This document shows, piece after piece, positions 33,786 to 42,062 of a DNA stretch of 64,000 nucleotides (position 1 is the stretch's first letter; every line of letters starts with the position of its first letter). The notes below the pieces were generated by a model. It worked only from the letters and a program-made list of their open reading frames with translations, ran no database searches and was not told where the DNA came from. The translations under genes were made by a program, and so were the position numbers. The stretch covers positions 62,001-126,000 of IMG/VR virus record IMGVR_UViG_3300033997_000136. One strand, given 5' to 3'. Origin of the DNA: a virus.

Positions 33786-34805
33786 ATGAAAAAGCAAACT
33801 TCTATGTCTACTTTTAGTGAAAATGAACTGATGATGGCGTTTATTCTTATACGGTTTGGTCTTAGCCACAAACTTCCCTATGTCCAGTACATGGATGAAA
33901 ATGGCGTTACGAACACTAGTCTCTTTACCGACCTTACTGGTGCTTATAGTGCATTATCCTTTATTGAATTTGTAACGTGGGCCAATGGAATCTCATTATC
34001 AATTGATAATGAAGAACGTCGCTCTTTTATATCTACTGTTAATGAACTCATTCCTGCTGAGAAAGAGTTTTACAAAGAATTACCTGAAGACAAATGGGAT
34101 GATACATACTTAGTTGATGAATCTACCCAGGTACAGATAGCAAATATTTTATCACCACATTTCTACTCATTAGTTCATCCTGCAATGTCGTTGTTAGAAA
34201 AACAAATGATGCGCACATTAGCCATGCACCAACAGATTGATATGATTTTGTTTTTAGACCCAGTGCGTGAGTTACGCTCTTACGGAACGATTCATGAACA
34301 TGATGAATACATTGATATCATGGCAACACCGATGTACTGGCGTAATGCCAGTGACCGCGCTGTTGCGCACATGATGGCATACAACGTCATGGTGCATCCT
34401 CTGTTAACTAACGTAGGGTATTTTATCGATGATTCCCGATTAAAAGATATTGAATTATATCGACCAATCGCATTACCGCACCAACACCAACAACGATATG
34501 ATGATCGTAGAGTTAATGATACGTTTATTGTGGGGATACTTACGGATTATGAACCTACCACGCCGTATTGTGATGTTGTTCTTTATTGTTACACATCCAA
34601 AGGGTTCTGGTTTGTAGATTACGATAGTCGTCTGTTAGTTAAAGTTAACCCCGGTGAACTGCAGGAAAGTTCACTTAACTTAACAAAGTCTGTTTTAGGT
34701 GAACGCACAATGGCTGTAGATGCGATTCTATCAGAGAAAAGTTCTACAGGTGATGGCTTGGTTGATGTGTTAAACGACATAAATCAAACGTTACGTAAAT
34801 CATAA
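33786..34805 (+). CDS. Hypothetical protein, 339 aa
   Basis: This soluble protein has a long helical N-terminal region, a Met/His-rich middle (AVAHMMAYNVMVHPLLTNVG) and a beta-rich part near residues 240-280 (FIVGILTDYEPTTPYCDVVLYC). It is preceded by AAGGAAATAAAC. No motif indicates an activity. It sits directly after a terminator, so it probably has its own promoter in the 24-base gap or is reached by read-through. Confidence 0.7.
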   Translation: MKKQTSMSTFSENELMMAFILIRFGLSHKLPYVQYMDENGVTNTSLFTDLTGAYSALSFIEFVTWANGISLSIDNEERRSFISTVNELIPAEKEFYKELPEDKWDDTYLVDESTQVQIANILSPHFYSLVHPAMSLLEKQMMRTLAMHQQIDMILFLDPVRELRSYGTIHEHDEYIDIMATPMYWRNASDRAVAHMMAYNVMVHPLLTNVGYFIDDSRLKDIELYRPIALPHQHQQRYDDRRVNDTFIVGILTDYEPTTPYCDVVLYCYTSKGFWFVDYDSRLLVKVNPGELQESSLNLTKSVLGERTMAVDAILSEKSSTGDGLVDVLNDINQTLRKS

Positions 34806-34824
34806 ACAATAGACGAGGTGGTAC

Positions 34825-35154
34825 ATGTCTACCGTAAGTCCAGCAGGAAGTATTGTTACGCTAGGTTGCAAATACTATCACGAATATGACCTGATAGTCA
34901 AATGCTTAAAAGAAATCGACATCGTTATTGAAGTCCAAAAGGTTAGGACCACATTAGGTGTTTTAGATGAACCGATTGACGATTACCTTCCTCAAGTTAT
35001 AGTGGAGTTACAACGCAGTGGTTTAATTGAACTTGTGCGGCCTGTTCACCACATACATTGGGATATTGGTTCGTCAGATATCAACTTGTTATTTAAAGAG
35101 GCTCCGTTTTTCTACGATGAAGTAGTAGAATTGTTAGAAAAAGAACCCACTTAA
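34825..35154 (+). CDS. Hypothetical protein
   Basis: This 109-residue alpha/beta protein ends in an acidic helix (EVVELLEKEPT). GAGGTGG lies upstream of the ATG. It is the second gene of a two-gene unit closed by the terminator at 35165. The HHIHWDIGSSD stretch near residue 75 is notable but not a known motif. Confidence 0.6.
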   Translation: MSTVSPAGSIVTLGCKYYHEYDLIVKCLKEIDIVIEVQKVRTTLGVLDEPIDDYLPQVIVELQRSGLIELVRPVHHIHWDIGSSDINLLFKEAPFFYDEVVELLEKEPT

Positions 35155-35164
35155 AGATATATAG

Positions 35165-35192
35165 AAGAGAAGAGGCACATGCCTCTTCTCTT
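35165..35192 (+). terminator. Rho-independent terminator
   Basis: AAGAGAAGAGGC/GCCTCTTCTCTT with loop ACAT is followed by TATTTTTT. Confidence 0.9.
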
Positions 35193-35219
35193 TATTTTTT
35201 GTCGATTTAACTAGATTTC

Positions 35220-35233
35220 AAACCTATATCAAT
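35220..35233 (+). promoter_or_regulatory. Candidate phage promoter
   Basis: AAACCTATATCAAT fits the AAACMTAYATYA consensus. A TAGTGC/GCACTA hairpin (about 35243-35268) lies where the transcript would begin. The ATG at 35297 is 63 bases downstream. Confidence 0.55.
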
Positions 35234-35296
35234 ACGGTGACATAGTGCAATGAATAACAGCGCACTACTTAACTTCACTTAAAAGGATATACAATC

Positions 35297-35554
35297 ATGA
35301 AATTAACAAAAAGAGAAATCTTAGAAAACGCTCCTATTTACTTAAACGAAGTAAATGGTTGGTTAGACCGTTCATTATCACCAAGTAACGAAGACTGGAC
35401 TATTGGTCACTTCGTTGTGTTCATCAAAGCGTATCGTTTTAATGCTGACAATCACAAGTCACGTTACTACGTTCGTTTAATCAAAGCATTAATCACTCGT
35501 TTCCCTAGCTGGAAGAAAGTGATTGAGAATGCTAAAGCGTACATGCAAGCGTAA
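35297..35554 (+). CDS. Small basic protein with own promoter
   Basis: This 85-residue helical protein (MKLTKREILENAPIYLNEVNGW...) is rich in Lys, Arg, Tyr and Trp. Codons are unusually optimised (many GTT, CGT and AAC), which suggests strong expression. It is a single-gene unit with its own candidate promoter and 5' hairpin, and with an unusual double hairpin at its 3' end. It may bind nucleic acid or a host protein. The family is not recognised. Confidence 0.7.
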   Translation: MKLTKREILENAPIYLNEVNGWLDRSLSPSNEDWTIGHFVVFIKAYRFNADNHKSRYYVRLIKALITRFPSWKKVIENAKAYMQA

Positions 35555-35593
35555 GAGGGTGGTTATGAAAACACCCTCTGTCTTTTCATAACC
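35554..35593 (+). terminator. Terminator with overlapping alternative hairpin
   Basis: AGAGGGTG (35554-35561) pairs with CACCCTCT (35572-35579). The loop of that hairpin, GGTTATGAAAA (35561-35571), is itself the perfect complement of TTTTCATAACC (35583-35593), which is followed by ATCTTTTATT. The two stems are mutually competing or could form a pseudoknot. Confidence 0.7.
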
Positions 35594-35604
35594 ATCTTTT
35601 ATTA

Positions 35605-35656
35605 GTAGTTACATCAAAGAGTTTTATCAAAGACTCTTCTATTGTAATTATTTCAA
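35605..35656 (+). repeat. Conserved intergenic hairpin element, copy 1
   Basis: TTACATCAAAGAGT, a hairpin AAGAGT/ACTCTT, then CTATTGTAATTATTT lie before the gene at 35686. A second copy with the same flanks but a different stem sequence lies at 37453-37497. Confidence 0.55.
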
Positions 35657-35685
35657 TTACAGTTAACCAACAAAAGGAAAGTCCC

Positions 35686-36201
35686 ATGATAACTTTAAAC
35701 GTATTAACAAAAGAACAACAACAAACTATTTTCAACTCAACTGTCCGTACATTCAAACGCGTTGTTGAATGCATACGCGCAGTAAACGTTGAGGAAGCGG
35801 TTGAAACACATCGTGTTGAGTTTACCACATATCGCACCACTATCGATACCATCATTAACAAAAACGTAACTGCGTTGGTTGAGGTGAGTATAATTGGCAT
35901 GATTGCTACATTGTACACTATCCCATTGGTGTATCCAACAAAACCAACACTTGCAGCAGACGTTGGTTTCATTCAGATGAAGTCTTATCTGAGAGAACGT
36001 ATCACAGATATTCGTCTGATTGAACAAACTGAACAAGAATTGATGTTCTTTGGTAAATCACAATTCATGTTCAGCGACTTGAACACACACCAGTTAGAAG
36101 AAGCACAAGCGCTTATGGACGATTATGCTCCGTATGTACTTGCGATGTTTGAAAACATTGAAGCAGCACCTGGTTTACTTCAGTTAACTGTGGAGGTATA
36201 A
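35686..36201 (+). CDS. Hypothetical protein
   Basis: This 171-residue helical, soluble protein begins MITLNVLTKEQQQTIFNS. Helices are rich in Val, Thr and Glu, and a moderately hydrophobic stretch (EVSIIGMIATLYTIPLVYP) lies at about residues 66-84. AAAGGAAAG precedes the ATG. The unit starts after the conserved hairpin element at 35605. Function is unknown. Confidence 0.65.
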   Translation: MITLNVLTKEQQQTIFNSTVRTFKRVVECIRAVNVEEAVETHRVEFTTYRTTIDTIINKNVTALVEVSIIGMIATLYTIPLVYPTKPTLAADVGFIQMKSYLRERITDIRLIEQTEQELMFFGKSQFMFSDLNTHQLEEAQALMDDYAPYVLAMFENIEAAPGLLQLTVEV

Positions 36202-36205
36202 GCTA

Positions 36206-36583
36206 ATGGTAACGCAAGGTAATTTCGATAAGACTATCGTAAAAGGTCAAAAGGTTGTCGTTCGGTTAGACGATAACAAAACCATTGTATTGGTTGGTAC
36301 TGTGTTTCGCAACACAGGTAAAGCACTGTATGTTACACATGCGGATGGTTTGTGTATCTGTTTTCCATCGCAGTATCCAAACCATGTTCAGTCAACTATC
36401 TTCATGACTGCTAAATTTGCAGCGAAACATTTAAAGAATATATCTTTAGATGAATTAACTGCGTTTGTAGCAGCACATCCATCCACAGTTATGGCGTCTG
36501 ATTTTAAAACAGACATAGACGCAGCAGAATATGCTGAAGTGGTCGCATTAGAGGGTCAGTACAATGACATTACATCTATCTGA
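36206..36583 (+). CDS. Hypothetical protein
   Basis: This 125-residue protein has a beta-barrel-like N-terminal half (GQKVVVRLDDNKTIVLVGTVF, KALYVTHADGLCICFPS) resembling SH3-like folds, and a helical C-terminus. It starts 4 bases after the previous gene, with GGAGG upstream, and overlaps the next by 20 bases. No family is recognised. Confidence 0.62.
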   Translation: MVTQGNFDKTIVKGQKVVVRLDDNKTIVLVGTVFRNTGKALYVTHADGLCICFPSQYPNHVQSTIFMTAKFAAKHLKNISLDELTAFVAAHPSTVMASDFKTDIDAAEYAEVVALEGQYNDITSI

Positions 36584-36974
36584 GTTAGAACTGCAACTGT
36601 TGTTAAAACGTGACAGTGGTGATTTAGACATCTATGGGTTTATTAAAAAATGCATAGAAGAGGATTGCGTGGTTGTACTCAGAGCTGCGTCAATACCTAA
36701 TTGGTTTGGAAATGATGAACCGATATCGCTAGTTAGCTTATCTAGCTACAGTACGTTGTTATCAGGTCCTGAAGAATCAACCACAGCAGTCATTACACAG
36801 GACGACAACATTCTGTGGTTTATTTTAAATTTGTGTCACACCATCACGATTGGTCCTGAGAAATACAGTGACTGTACGTATGTGGTAAGTGGTGTGGATG
36901 CGAATATCAGTTTACTGATAAAGCGTACAACTGCACGATTATTGGCTGACCACCGGGTTGAAGGAGTAGATTAA
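36564..36974 (+). CDS. Hypothetical protein
   Basis: This 136-residue soluble alpha/beta protein begins MTLHLSELELQLLLKRDSGDLD. It overlaps upstream by 20 bases and downstream by 1 base. The ATG is preceded by GAGGG. The protein is acidic. I see no motif. Confidence 0.6.
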   Translation: MTLHLSELELQLLLKRDSGDLDIYGFIKKCIEEDCVVVLRAASIPNWFGNDEPISLVSLSSYSTLLSGPEESTTAVITQDDNILWFILNLCHTITIGPEKYSDCTYVVSGVDANISLLIKRTTARLLADHRVEGVD

Positions 36975-37450
36975 TGTACTGGAGTCCAGAAGACACTAAA
37001 CGGATTGCTATCACGCAACTTCAACGAAAGTCTATTTTAGCGCCATTTGTAGTAAATACAACTGTTCCTGAATTAGATGTAAGTGAGTTTAATAATCGTA
37101 AACTCAATTGTTTGCTTGTTTACTGGACAACCATATCGGAAACGTACCCGATAACATCGTATCCTCAATTGGATGCGTTGATGAATCAAGTAGACAAAAC
37201 AACATCAGAGTTTCCGACTACTGTAGTGATAGACACGCGTCCAGGTAAAGGGGAGACTGAATCACAATCACGTGATAAGTATCTTCGCCAACGACGAGAC
37301 AAAGAACAACATCTTGCGTGTATTGAAGCTGGAAAGTTATTGGTGGAGTTATTTAATGATCCTGATGAAAACAAGAGGATAATTCAGTTTATGAAATCTA
37401 TTGTTTCTATAAGCACCCGAAGTAAACAAACAGTTGTACCGTCTAAATAG
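36974..37450 (+). CDS. Hypothetical protein
   Basis: This 158-residue protein begins MYWSPEDTKRIAITQLQRKS at an ATG overlapping the previous stop by one base, with AAGGAG upstream. The central stretch IDTRPGKGETESQSRDKYLRQRRDKEQ is charged and probably helical or disordered. It is the last gene of the four-gene unit begun at 35686. Function is unknown. Confidence 0.6.
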   Translation: MYWSPEDTKRIAITQLQRKSILAPFVVNTTVPELDVSEFNNRKLNCLLVYWTTISETYPITSYPQLDALMNQVDKTTSEFPTTVVIDTRPGKGETESQSRDKYLRQRRDKEQHLACIEAGKLLVELFNDPDENKRIIQFMKSIVSISTRSKQTVVPSK

Positions 37451-37452
37451 TA

Positions 37453-37497
37453 ATTACATCGAAGAGATTCTGTGAGTCTCTTCTATTGTACTTATTT
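37453..37497 (+). repeat. Conserved intergenic hairpin element, copy 2
   Basis: ATTACATCGAAGAGA, a hairpin GAAGAGA/TCTCTTC, then CTATTGTACTTATTT closely match the element at 35605-35656. The stem differs but still pairs, a sign that structure is conserved. Confidence 0.55.
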
Positions 37498-37536
37498 ACA
37501 CTTCCGTAAAAAGTCAACTTGATAAAGGAAATCACT

Positions 37537-38046
37537 ATGTATTTAAAAGCTTTAATTCAACTCATCATGAACCCATCACTGGTTGGTGTGGGTTCACATA
37601 TTGACAAACTGTGGGAAGTCTATGAGCAGGAAGTTAATCCAAAAGTAAAAGCACCCGGTAGCGTAATGAAACGCTACTTCGAGCAGATTAAAAACCCATC
37701 CGCCATTCATGGTGAGTCTCTGCTTATTTCACATCAGTACATTATGAATGGGGTAAACATTGAAACGTTTCCCTTTTCACAGATGGTGTGTATTGAGCGT
37801 TTAACCGGCGATTTAAATCGATTAGACAATGAGCAGTTAATGGCATTGTGGAATCGTGCTCTTCGTGTGGACGCACGGTATGCAAGTGGTCTGATTAACC
37901 TAGATGGTAAACCATTAACACCACGTACTAACCCGCGTACACACATTCAGTGGATAAACTGGGTGACGGTGAACTGTTCTCGTTTATTTGTTCAAGGTGA
38001 AACAACGATTGATGAATCGTGTTTATTTGTAAAAGTCACTAAGTAA
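37537..38046 (+). CDS. Hypothetical protein
   Basis: This 169-residue soluble helical protein starts at the ATG 37537 with AAAGGAAA upstream; an earlier in-frame start is less well placed. It begins MYLKALIQLIMNPSLVG. It is followed 27 bases later by another unknown gene of the same unit. No motif is recognised. Confidence 0.65.
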   Translation: MYLKALIQLIMNPSLVGVGSHIDKLWEVYEQEVNPKVKAPGSVMKRYFEQIKNPSAIHGESLLISHQYIMNGVNIETFPFSQMVCIERLTGDLNRLDNEQLMALWNRALRVDARYASGLINLDGKPLTPRTNPRTHIQWINWVTVNCSRLFVQGETTIDESCLFVKVTK

Positions 38047-38073
38047 TTCAACCCCTATCTGGAGATATGACCT

Positions 38074-38952
38074 ATGAGTCTTACAGCAGCAGAAGTACAA
38101 GCGTTCCATTCGTATTTAAACTCGGTCGATTGGACGTACAATTACAGCGATGACATTACAGCATGGCGTCGTGGTGAACAGCAACAAACTGAATTAAAAC
38201 AGCAGTGTGAAGAGCACTCGTGGAAACACCGCCATTTTGTGTTATACAAAGCGATGCGGAAGATTCTACAAGATGCGTGGGAAAATGCAGGGTATGGTAA
38301 AAACCACCGTCTGTATTATCGCCAAGCGTATTTAAATATGCAGGCGTTTGTAGATACCGTAGAAGAACTCTACAAAGACGTGTTCTCAGTAGAATTAGCT
38401 CGTTATCAAAAAGAGCGAATTGCTACATGCAGTGATGAAGAGTACACGCAAGTGAGTTCTATTTACTTAGCTTTAACAAAAGAGTTGTATGAGCATCGCG
38501 ATAAACTCAATCTGAGTATATACGAGAACTACGTTGAGCGTCATATGCGTGACTATCTAAAACTGTGGCCTGATGCACGTGCTGATTTAGCACCAACATT
38601 TATGATTGGTGTAAGTATTAACCACGTCGCTTTGCCTATGGAAATTTACGATGCTATTAAACGAGTAACGTTAGATATCCGTAAATTAGGACCTGTGGAA
38701 TCGTTGGATATTCAGTTCCATCACAAAGTGATGCAAACTGTAGACTATCTGTTCTCAGAAGAAGTTCCTGAGTATCGCAAATACTGCGCCAACAATGGTC
38801 GTTGGGGTCCTTGGTTTAGTATTCAACCAAAGTATCTCATTACTAGTTCCATTAGTCGTTCAACTGATTGTGAGTTCAGTAGTAAAGCACAGTTTAAACT
38901 AATGAACTGTTTACCAGCATTCATGGTTGGTAAATTAGGTTTTTATATTTAA
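38074..38952 (+). CDS. Hypothetical protein, 292 aa
   Basis: This helical soluble protein is rich in Tyr, His and Arg (HRHFVLYKAMRKILQDAW, RLYYRQAYLNMQAFVD). CTGGAGAT lies upstream of the ATG. It is closed by an AATT-loop terminator just after the stop. No catalytic signature is seen. Confidence 0.7.
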   Translation: MSLTAAEVQAFHSYLNSVDWTYNYSDDITAWRRGEQQQTELKQQCEEHSWKHRHFVLYKAMRKILQDAWENAGYGKNHRLYYRQAYLNMQAFVDTVEELYKDVFSVELARYQKERIATCSDEEYTQVSSIYLALTKELYEHRDKLNLSIYENYVERHMRDYLKLWPDARADLAPTFMIGVSINHVALPMEIYDAIKRVTLDIRKLGPVESLDIQFHHKVMQTVDYLFSEEVPEYRKYCANNGRWGPWFSIQPKYLITSSISRSTDCEFSSKAQFKLMNCLPAFMVGKLGFYI

Positions 38953-38954
38953 TG

Positions 38955-38976
38955 AGAGGGAGCAATTGCTCCCTCT
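38955..38976 (+). terminator. Rho-independent terminator (AATT loop)
   Basis: AGAGGGAGC/GCTCCCTCT with loop AATT is followed by TTTATTCC. Confidence 0.85.
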
Positions 38977-39006
38977 TTTATTCCGTCTTATTACGAGGTA
39001 AGTTTT

Positions 39007-39984
39007 ATGTACCATTTAATTATTAACTTAAGTTTTCGAGAAAAAATAGTACAACACCCATTAAACAACACCCCAACGCTTACGTTAGAAGACAGCATCA
39101 CTGTTCCGTTACTGGTAGACCCGTACAGTATTGTCAGTGGTATCGAATTGATTAAACGTGCTGTAGCAGAACATTTTGAGTGCAGAGAAGGTATGAACCC
39201 AACGGGTCTTTTCGCATCAATAGCTCAACGTGTACCTACGAATGCAATAGGTGCTGCACGCGTGTATTGGAAACAACTGCGTAGTATTTGTAACGAACTC
39301 AACGAAGTGATAGGTGAAGGGTATTTACCTACATGGCACGAAGTCATTGAAGTGAGTAATTTACAATGCGGCGTCCAGTTTATGGTTGTAAGACATGGTG
39401 ATATTATCAATGACTTCACAAGCAATACTGGTTTTATTAACTTACAAGCCGCGATAAACGCAAATTCTGAACTGTGGATGAAAGATGGGTTAACAATGTC
39501 TGTTATTCCACCAGCTCGTGACATGGTTCTTATTTTTAATAACAAAGAACAGATGGATACGTTTGTTCACGTTATTAAATTAATGGCACCATTTAACAAA
39601 GTACAAGTTATCATCCGTAACGCAGAAGGTACTGCACTTACTGCACCGGCAGTTGTGAATCACCCAAGTGTTTACATTCGCGCTGGTTGTATTGACAATG
39701 ATAAAGATGTTAACGAGTTAGCGGGTTTTACTGAGAATCTTGAACTTAACGAACATCAATTAGAATCAGGTGTTCGTGTGTACTTTAGTTCTGAAGTAAA
39801 AGATGCTGTTGATATTGTTTCTAACTTAGAATACGCAATTGGTTTTGTGCTTTCTGAGAATAACTATCATGGCGATACATATCGTCGGGTTGTGACAAAG
39901 GAATCATATCCACTTACACGTCGCAACTCATCGTTACGCCCACATCGTTTACCATTAGAACTTTTTAGTCGTGGGTTCCAATAA
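39007..39984 (+). CDS. Hypothetical protein, 325 aa
   Basis: This soluble protein is mixed alpha/beta (VQFMVVRHGDIINDF, MVLIFNNKEQMDTFVHVI, VQVIIRNAEGTALTAP), with codon optimisation similar to 35297. TENLELNEHQLESG near residue 245 is close to TENLELNNTALLGD in the 28217 protein, a short shared stretch that may be chance. It is a single-gene unit before a promoter region. Function is unknown. Confidence 0.7.
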   Translation: MYHLIINLSFREKIVQHPLNNTPTLTLEDSITVPLLVDPYSIVSGIELIKRAVAEHFECREGMNPTGLFASIAQRVPTNAIGAARVYWKQLRSICNELNEVIGEGYLPTWHEVIEVSNLQCGVQFMVVRHGDIINDFTSNTGFINLQAAINANSELWMKDGLTMSVIPPARDMVLIFNNKEQMDTFVHVIKLMAPFNKVQVIIRNAEGTALTAPAVVNHPSVYIRAGCIDNDKDVNELAGFTENLELNEHQLESGVRVYFSSEVKDAVDIVSNLEYAIGFVLSENNYHGDTYRRVVTKESYPLTRRNSSLRPHRLPLELFSRGFQ

Positions 39985-40003
39985 ACTGATTCAAAAACAA
40001 GTT

Positions 40004-40016
40004 AGACCTATATCAC
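40004..40016 (+). promoter_or_regulatory. Candidate phage promoter
   Basis: AGACCTATATCAC fits the shared motif, and GTGA follows it, as also at 35237. A leader hairpin begins 8 bases later. The ATG at 40091 is 75 bases downstream. Confidence 0.5.
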
Positions 40017-40023
40017 TAATGTG

Positions 40024-40052
40024 ACCCTCGCGTTGGAAATCTATCCGAGGGT
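40024..40052 (+). promoter_or_regulatory. 5' leader hairpin
   Basis: ACCCTCG (40024-40030) pairs with CGAGGGT (40046-40052) over a 15-base loop, just after the candidate promoter. It would lie at or near the 5' end of the mRNA. There is no T tract of terminator type, so a stabilising or regulatory role is more likely. Confidence 0.5.
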
Positions 40053-40090
40053 TATTCACTTATCTTTAATTACTGTAAAAGGAAATCATC

Positions 40091-40891
40091 ATGAATGGTT
40101 CAGAAATGTTAGAGAAGTTACACGCTCGTTGTGAAAACAAAATTGACTTCAAGTCAGAATGGGAAAATGGCACTGGGTATTTAGATGGTGCTGTCCACAT
40201 GCAGTTGAAAGGTGCTGACGGTACAGTGTATGCATCTGTTGATGATCATCAGCGTAAAATCATTTTAGTCAAAACCTGTTTTGGTAACGTCGTTGTATTT
40301 CAACGTTATAAAGATGGAGCACATGGCGCAGTCGTAGGTAATGTACCTAGTGAGTTACGTACGTGGTTACCGACCGGTGCATGGTCTGCTGATGCGTTAG
40401 AGATGAACACCAATACGTATCAAGAACCAAGTCTCAATATCGGTATACGTTTAAATGTATTACGTAGAGATTTTGACCGTATCGGATACAAAACGTTACA
40501 GACGGTTAACGGTACACCAATGAAAAAGGTGATGGTATTGTTAGGTAACTCAACAGACACCGACGGCATCACTATCTCTGAAGGTATTGTCGTTCGAGAA
40601 GACAAAAATGGGCATTCATTTGCCATTGCATTACCTTACGGCGTGTGCATTGCTACAAACATCGTGGAAAAAGTAAACGAAACAGACGAGTATTATTATT
40701 CTACTTCGTCGTTACCGTTAAGTGCGACTAATTTAAAATATCGCACTGCTATTGAAAACATGTATGGTGTTCCGTATAGTGATGAATTACTTTTAGCTAT
40801 GCGTAGTGTCAAAACGTTAAAGACATTCATTCGCTCTAAACAAGAAGCGATGAAGTACATTTCTGAACGTTGTGAGTTTATAAACGATTAA
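40091..40891 (+). CDS. Hypothetical protein sharing a domain with 49884-50414
   Basis: This 266-residue protein has AAAGGAAAT upstream of its ATG. Residues about 55-100 (KIILVKTCFGNVVVF ... VPSELRTWLPTGAWSADAL) match AIAIVTPYGPVVAY ... VPNELKCYLPSEFWVGESL in the 49884 protein, indicating a shared domain. The rest is alpha/beta without known motifs. It is a single-gene unit with its own candidate promoter, leader hairpin and terminator. Confidence 0.7.
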   Translation: MNGSEMLEKLHARCENKIDFKSEWENGTGYLDGAVHMQLKGADGTVYASVDDHQRKIILVKTCFGNVVVFQRYKDGAHGAVVGNVPSELRTWLPTGAWSADALEMNTNTYQEPSLNIGIRLNVLRRDFDRIGYKTLQTVNGTPMKKVMVLLGNSTDTDGITISEGIVVREDKNGHSFAIALPYGVCIATNIVEKVNETDEYYYSTSSLPLSATNLKYRTAIENMYGVPYSDELLLAMRSVKTLKTFIRSKQEAMKYISERCEFIND

Positions 40892-40904
40892 TCGCTTGTA
40901 ACAG

Positions 40905-40930
40905 ATAAGGAGAGGTATACCTCTCCTTAT
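40905..40930 (+). terminator. Rho-independent terminator
   Basis: A perfect 26-base palindrome centred on TATA is followed by TTTTTT. Confidence 0.9.
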
Positions 40931-40962
40931 TTTTTTATCTCTATTATAAAAAGGAAAATGCC

Positions 40963-41397
40963 ATGTCTGGTATTGCTTTAAACAAACAATTGTTGATGAT
41001 TTTAAACAAAGTCAATGGTTATGAAAAATTACCTCTGTCTGAACACTTTGGTAGTCGTATGCAACGTACCATTTACATTAAAGGTGAAGGCGAAACGACG
41101 ATTGCTGTAATAGATTCAATTGTAGTGGGTGATTGGGCATTAATTTCTACACGCTACATCACTCACCCTGTTGACTCTTACTTAATTGTGGCGGTGAGTA
41201 GAGCAGAAATGTATCGTCGAATGGCATGTATTTCTGAATTTGATGCACCTCTTTATGTCACAGAAGAAGTAGCTAGACATGTGTTAAAACAAGTGACTTA
41301 TTCAGCATCGCAAAGTTTATGTTGGAGAATCGGTGAGTATGATTCATGTAAAACAACCGATGTGTTTTTAGAATTAATGTTAAGGGGAATCAAATGA
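40963..41397 (+). CDS. Hypothetical protein, paralogue of 46493-46906
   Basis: This 144-residue soluble protein shares with the 46493 protein the pattern LMIL..vnGyekLPl...fG...q.TiYi..e..T...V..s.VVGD over its first 60 residues. The two therefore look like diverged duplicates. AAAGGAAAA lies upstream of the ATG, and it overlaps the next gene (a membrane-anchored protein) by 4 bases. Function is unknown. Confidence 0.65.
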   Translation: MSGIALNKQLLMILNKVNGYEKLPLSEHFGSRMQRTIYIKGEGETTIAVIDSIVVGDWALISTRYITHPVDSYLIVAVSRAEMYRRMACISEFDAPLYVTEEVARHVLKQVTYSASQSLCWRIGEYDSCKTTDVFLELMLRGIK

Positions 41398-42062
41398 CAA
41401 CGACTGGTTGGTGGATAGTTATATTCATTTGTGTACTTGTTATTGCTGTAGACGCTACACGTTCACTACGGAAGATGCACAAGCGTCAAATTGAACGAAT
41501 TGAACGCAACGCACAAATTCATTTAGAGCAATCTGTGTTTAATGACCTACTTCCTCAACTGAACACGTTTATTGTAAACTGGATACATTCTTTTGAACGA
41601 ATATCTGGTATGGCACCTAATCTGAAAGAGAGATTAGCGGCGTTAGATGAGGCAATCCCGGACAAGATTCCGCACTTCTGGTTTGTCCGAGACACTGGTA
41701 TTGAACTGGAAGATTCATTTAAACTATCGGTAAAGATGGATGATGACGGCATTGAACCAGATACGTTTAAACAGCAGTTGAATCAAAAACAAACTGATGT
41801 GAACACGCTGCGTGCTGACTTTGTTTTAACAACGCTGTCAAAGGTTACAGAAGACCGTTTACTTGGGTTTGATTTGTATCCTATTTTAGAGTTGATGTTT
41901 AACTTAGTGCATCGTGTAGGTGGCTCTATACACGATGTGTACCCAGTGTACAACGATGGTCCGTTAGATGGCTTTGCGTTAAGAACAAAACACCATGTTG
42001 TTTATTTAACAGGTGTTTATCCTACCGATAAAGAATTTAAATTAAAAGGAATTGTATCGTGA
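41394..42062 (+). CDS. N-terminally membrane-anchored protein
   Basis: This 222-residue protein has one membrane segment at residues 4-21 (GWWIVIFICVLVIAVDA) followed by a basic stretch (RSLRKMHKRQIERIER), placing the 195-residue body in the cytosol. A coiled-coil-like region lies near 120-140 (FKQQLNQKQTDVNTLRADF). It overlaps both neighbours by 4 bases. The layout is the same as in the 24058, 45273 and 47601 proteins. Role unknown. Confidence 0.65.
   Translation: MTTTGWWIVIFICVLVIAVDATRSLRKMHKRQIERIERNAQIHLEQSVFNDLLPQLNTFIVNWIHSFERISGMAPNLKERLAALDEAIPDKIPHFWFVRDTGIELEDSFKLSVKMDDDGIEPDTFKQQLNQKQTDVNTLRADFVLTTLSKVTEDRLLGFDLYPILELMFNLVHRVGGSIHDVYPVYNDGPLDGFALRTKHHVVYLTGVYPTDKEFKLKGIVS

Noticed and set aside
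35586-36036. Overlapping minus-strand frames of 128 and 99 residues
   Set aside because: They are antisense shadows of the well-supported plus gene 35686-36201, with unlikely Cys-rich composition and no ribosome sites.
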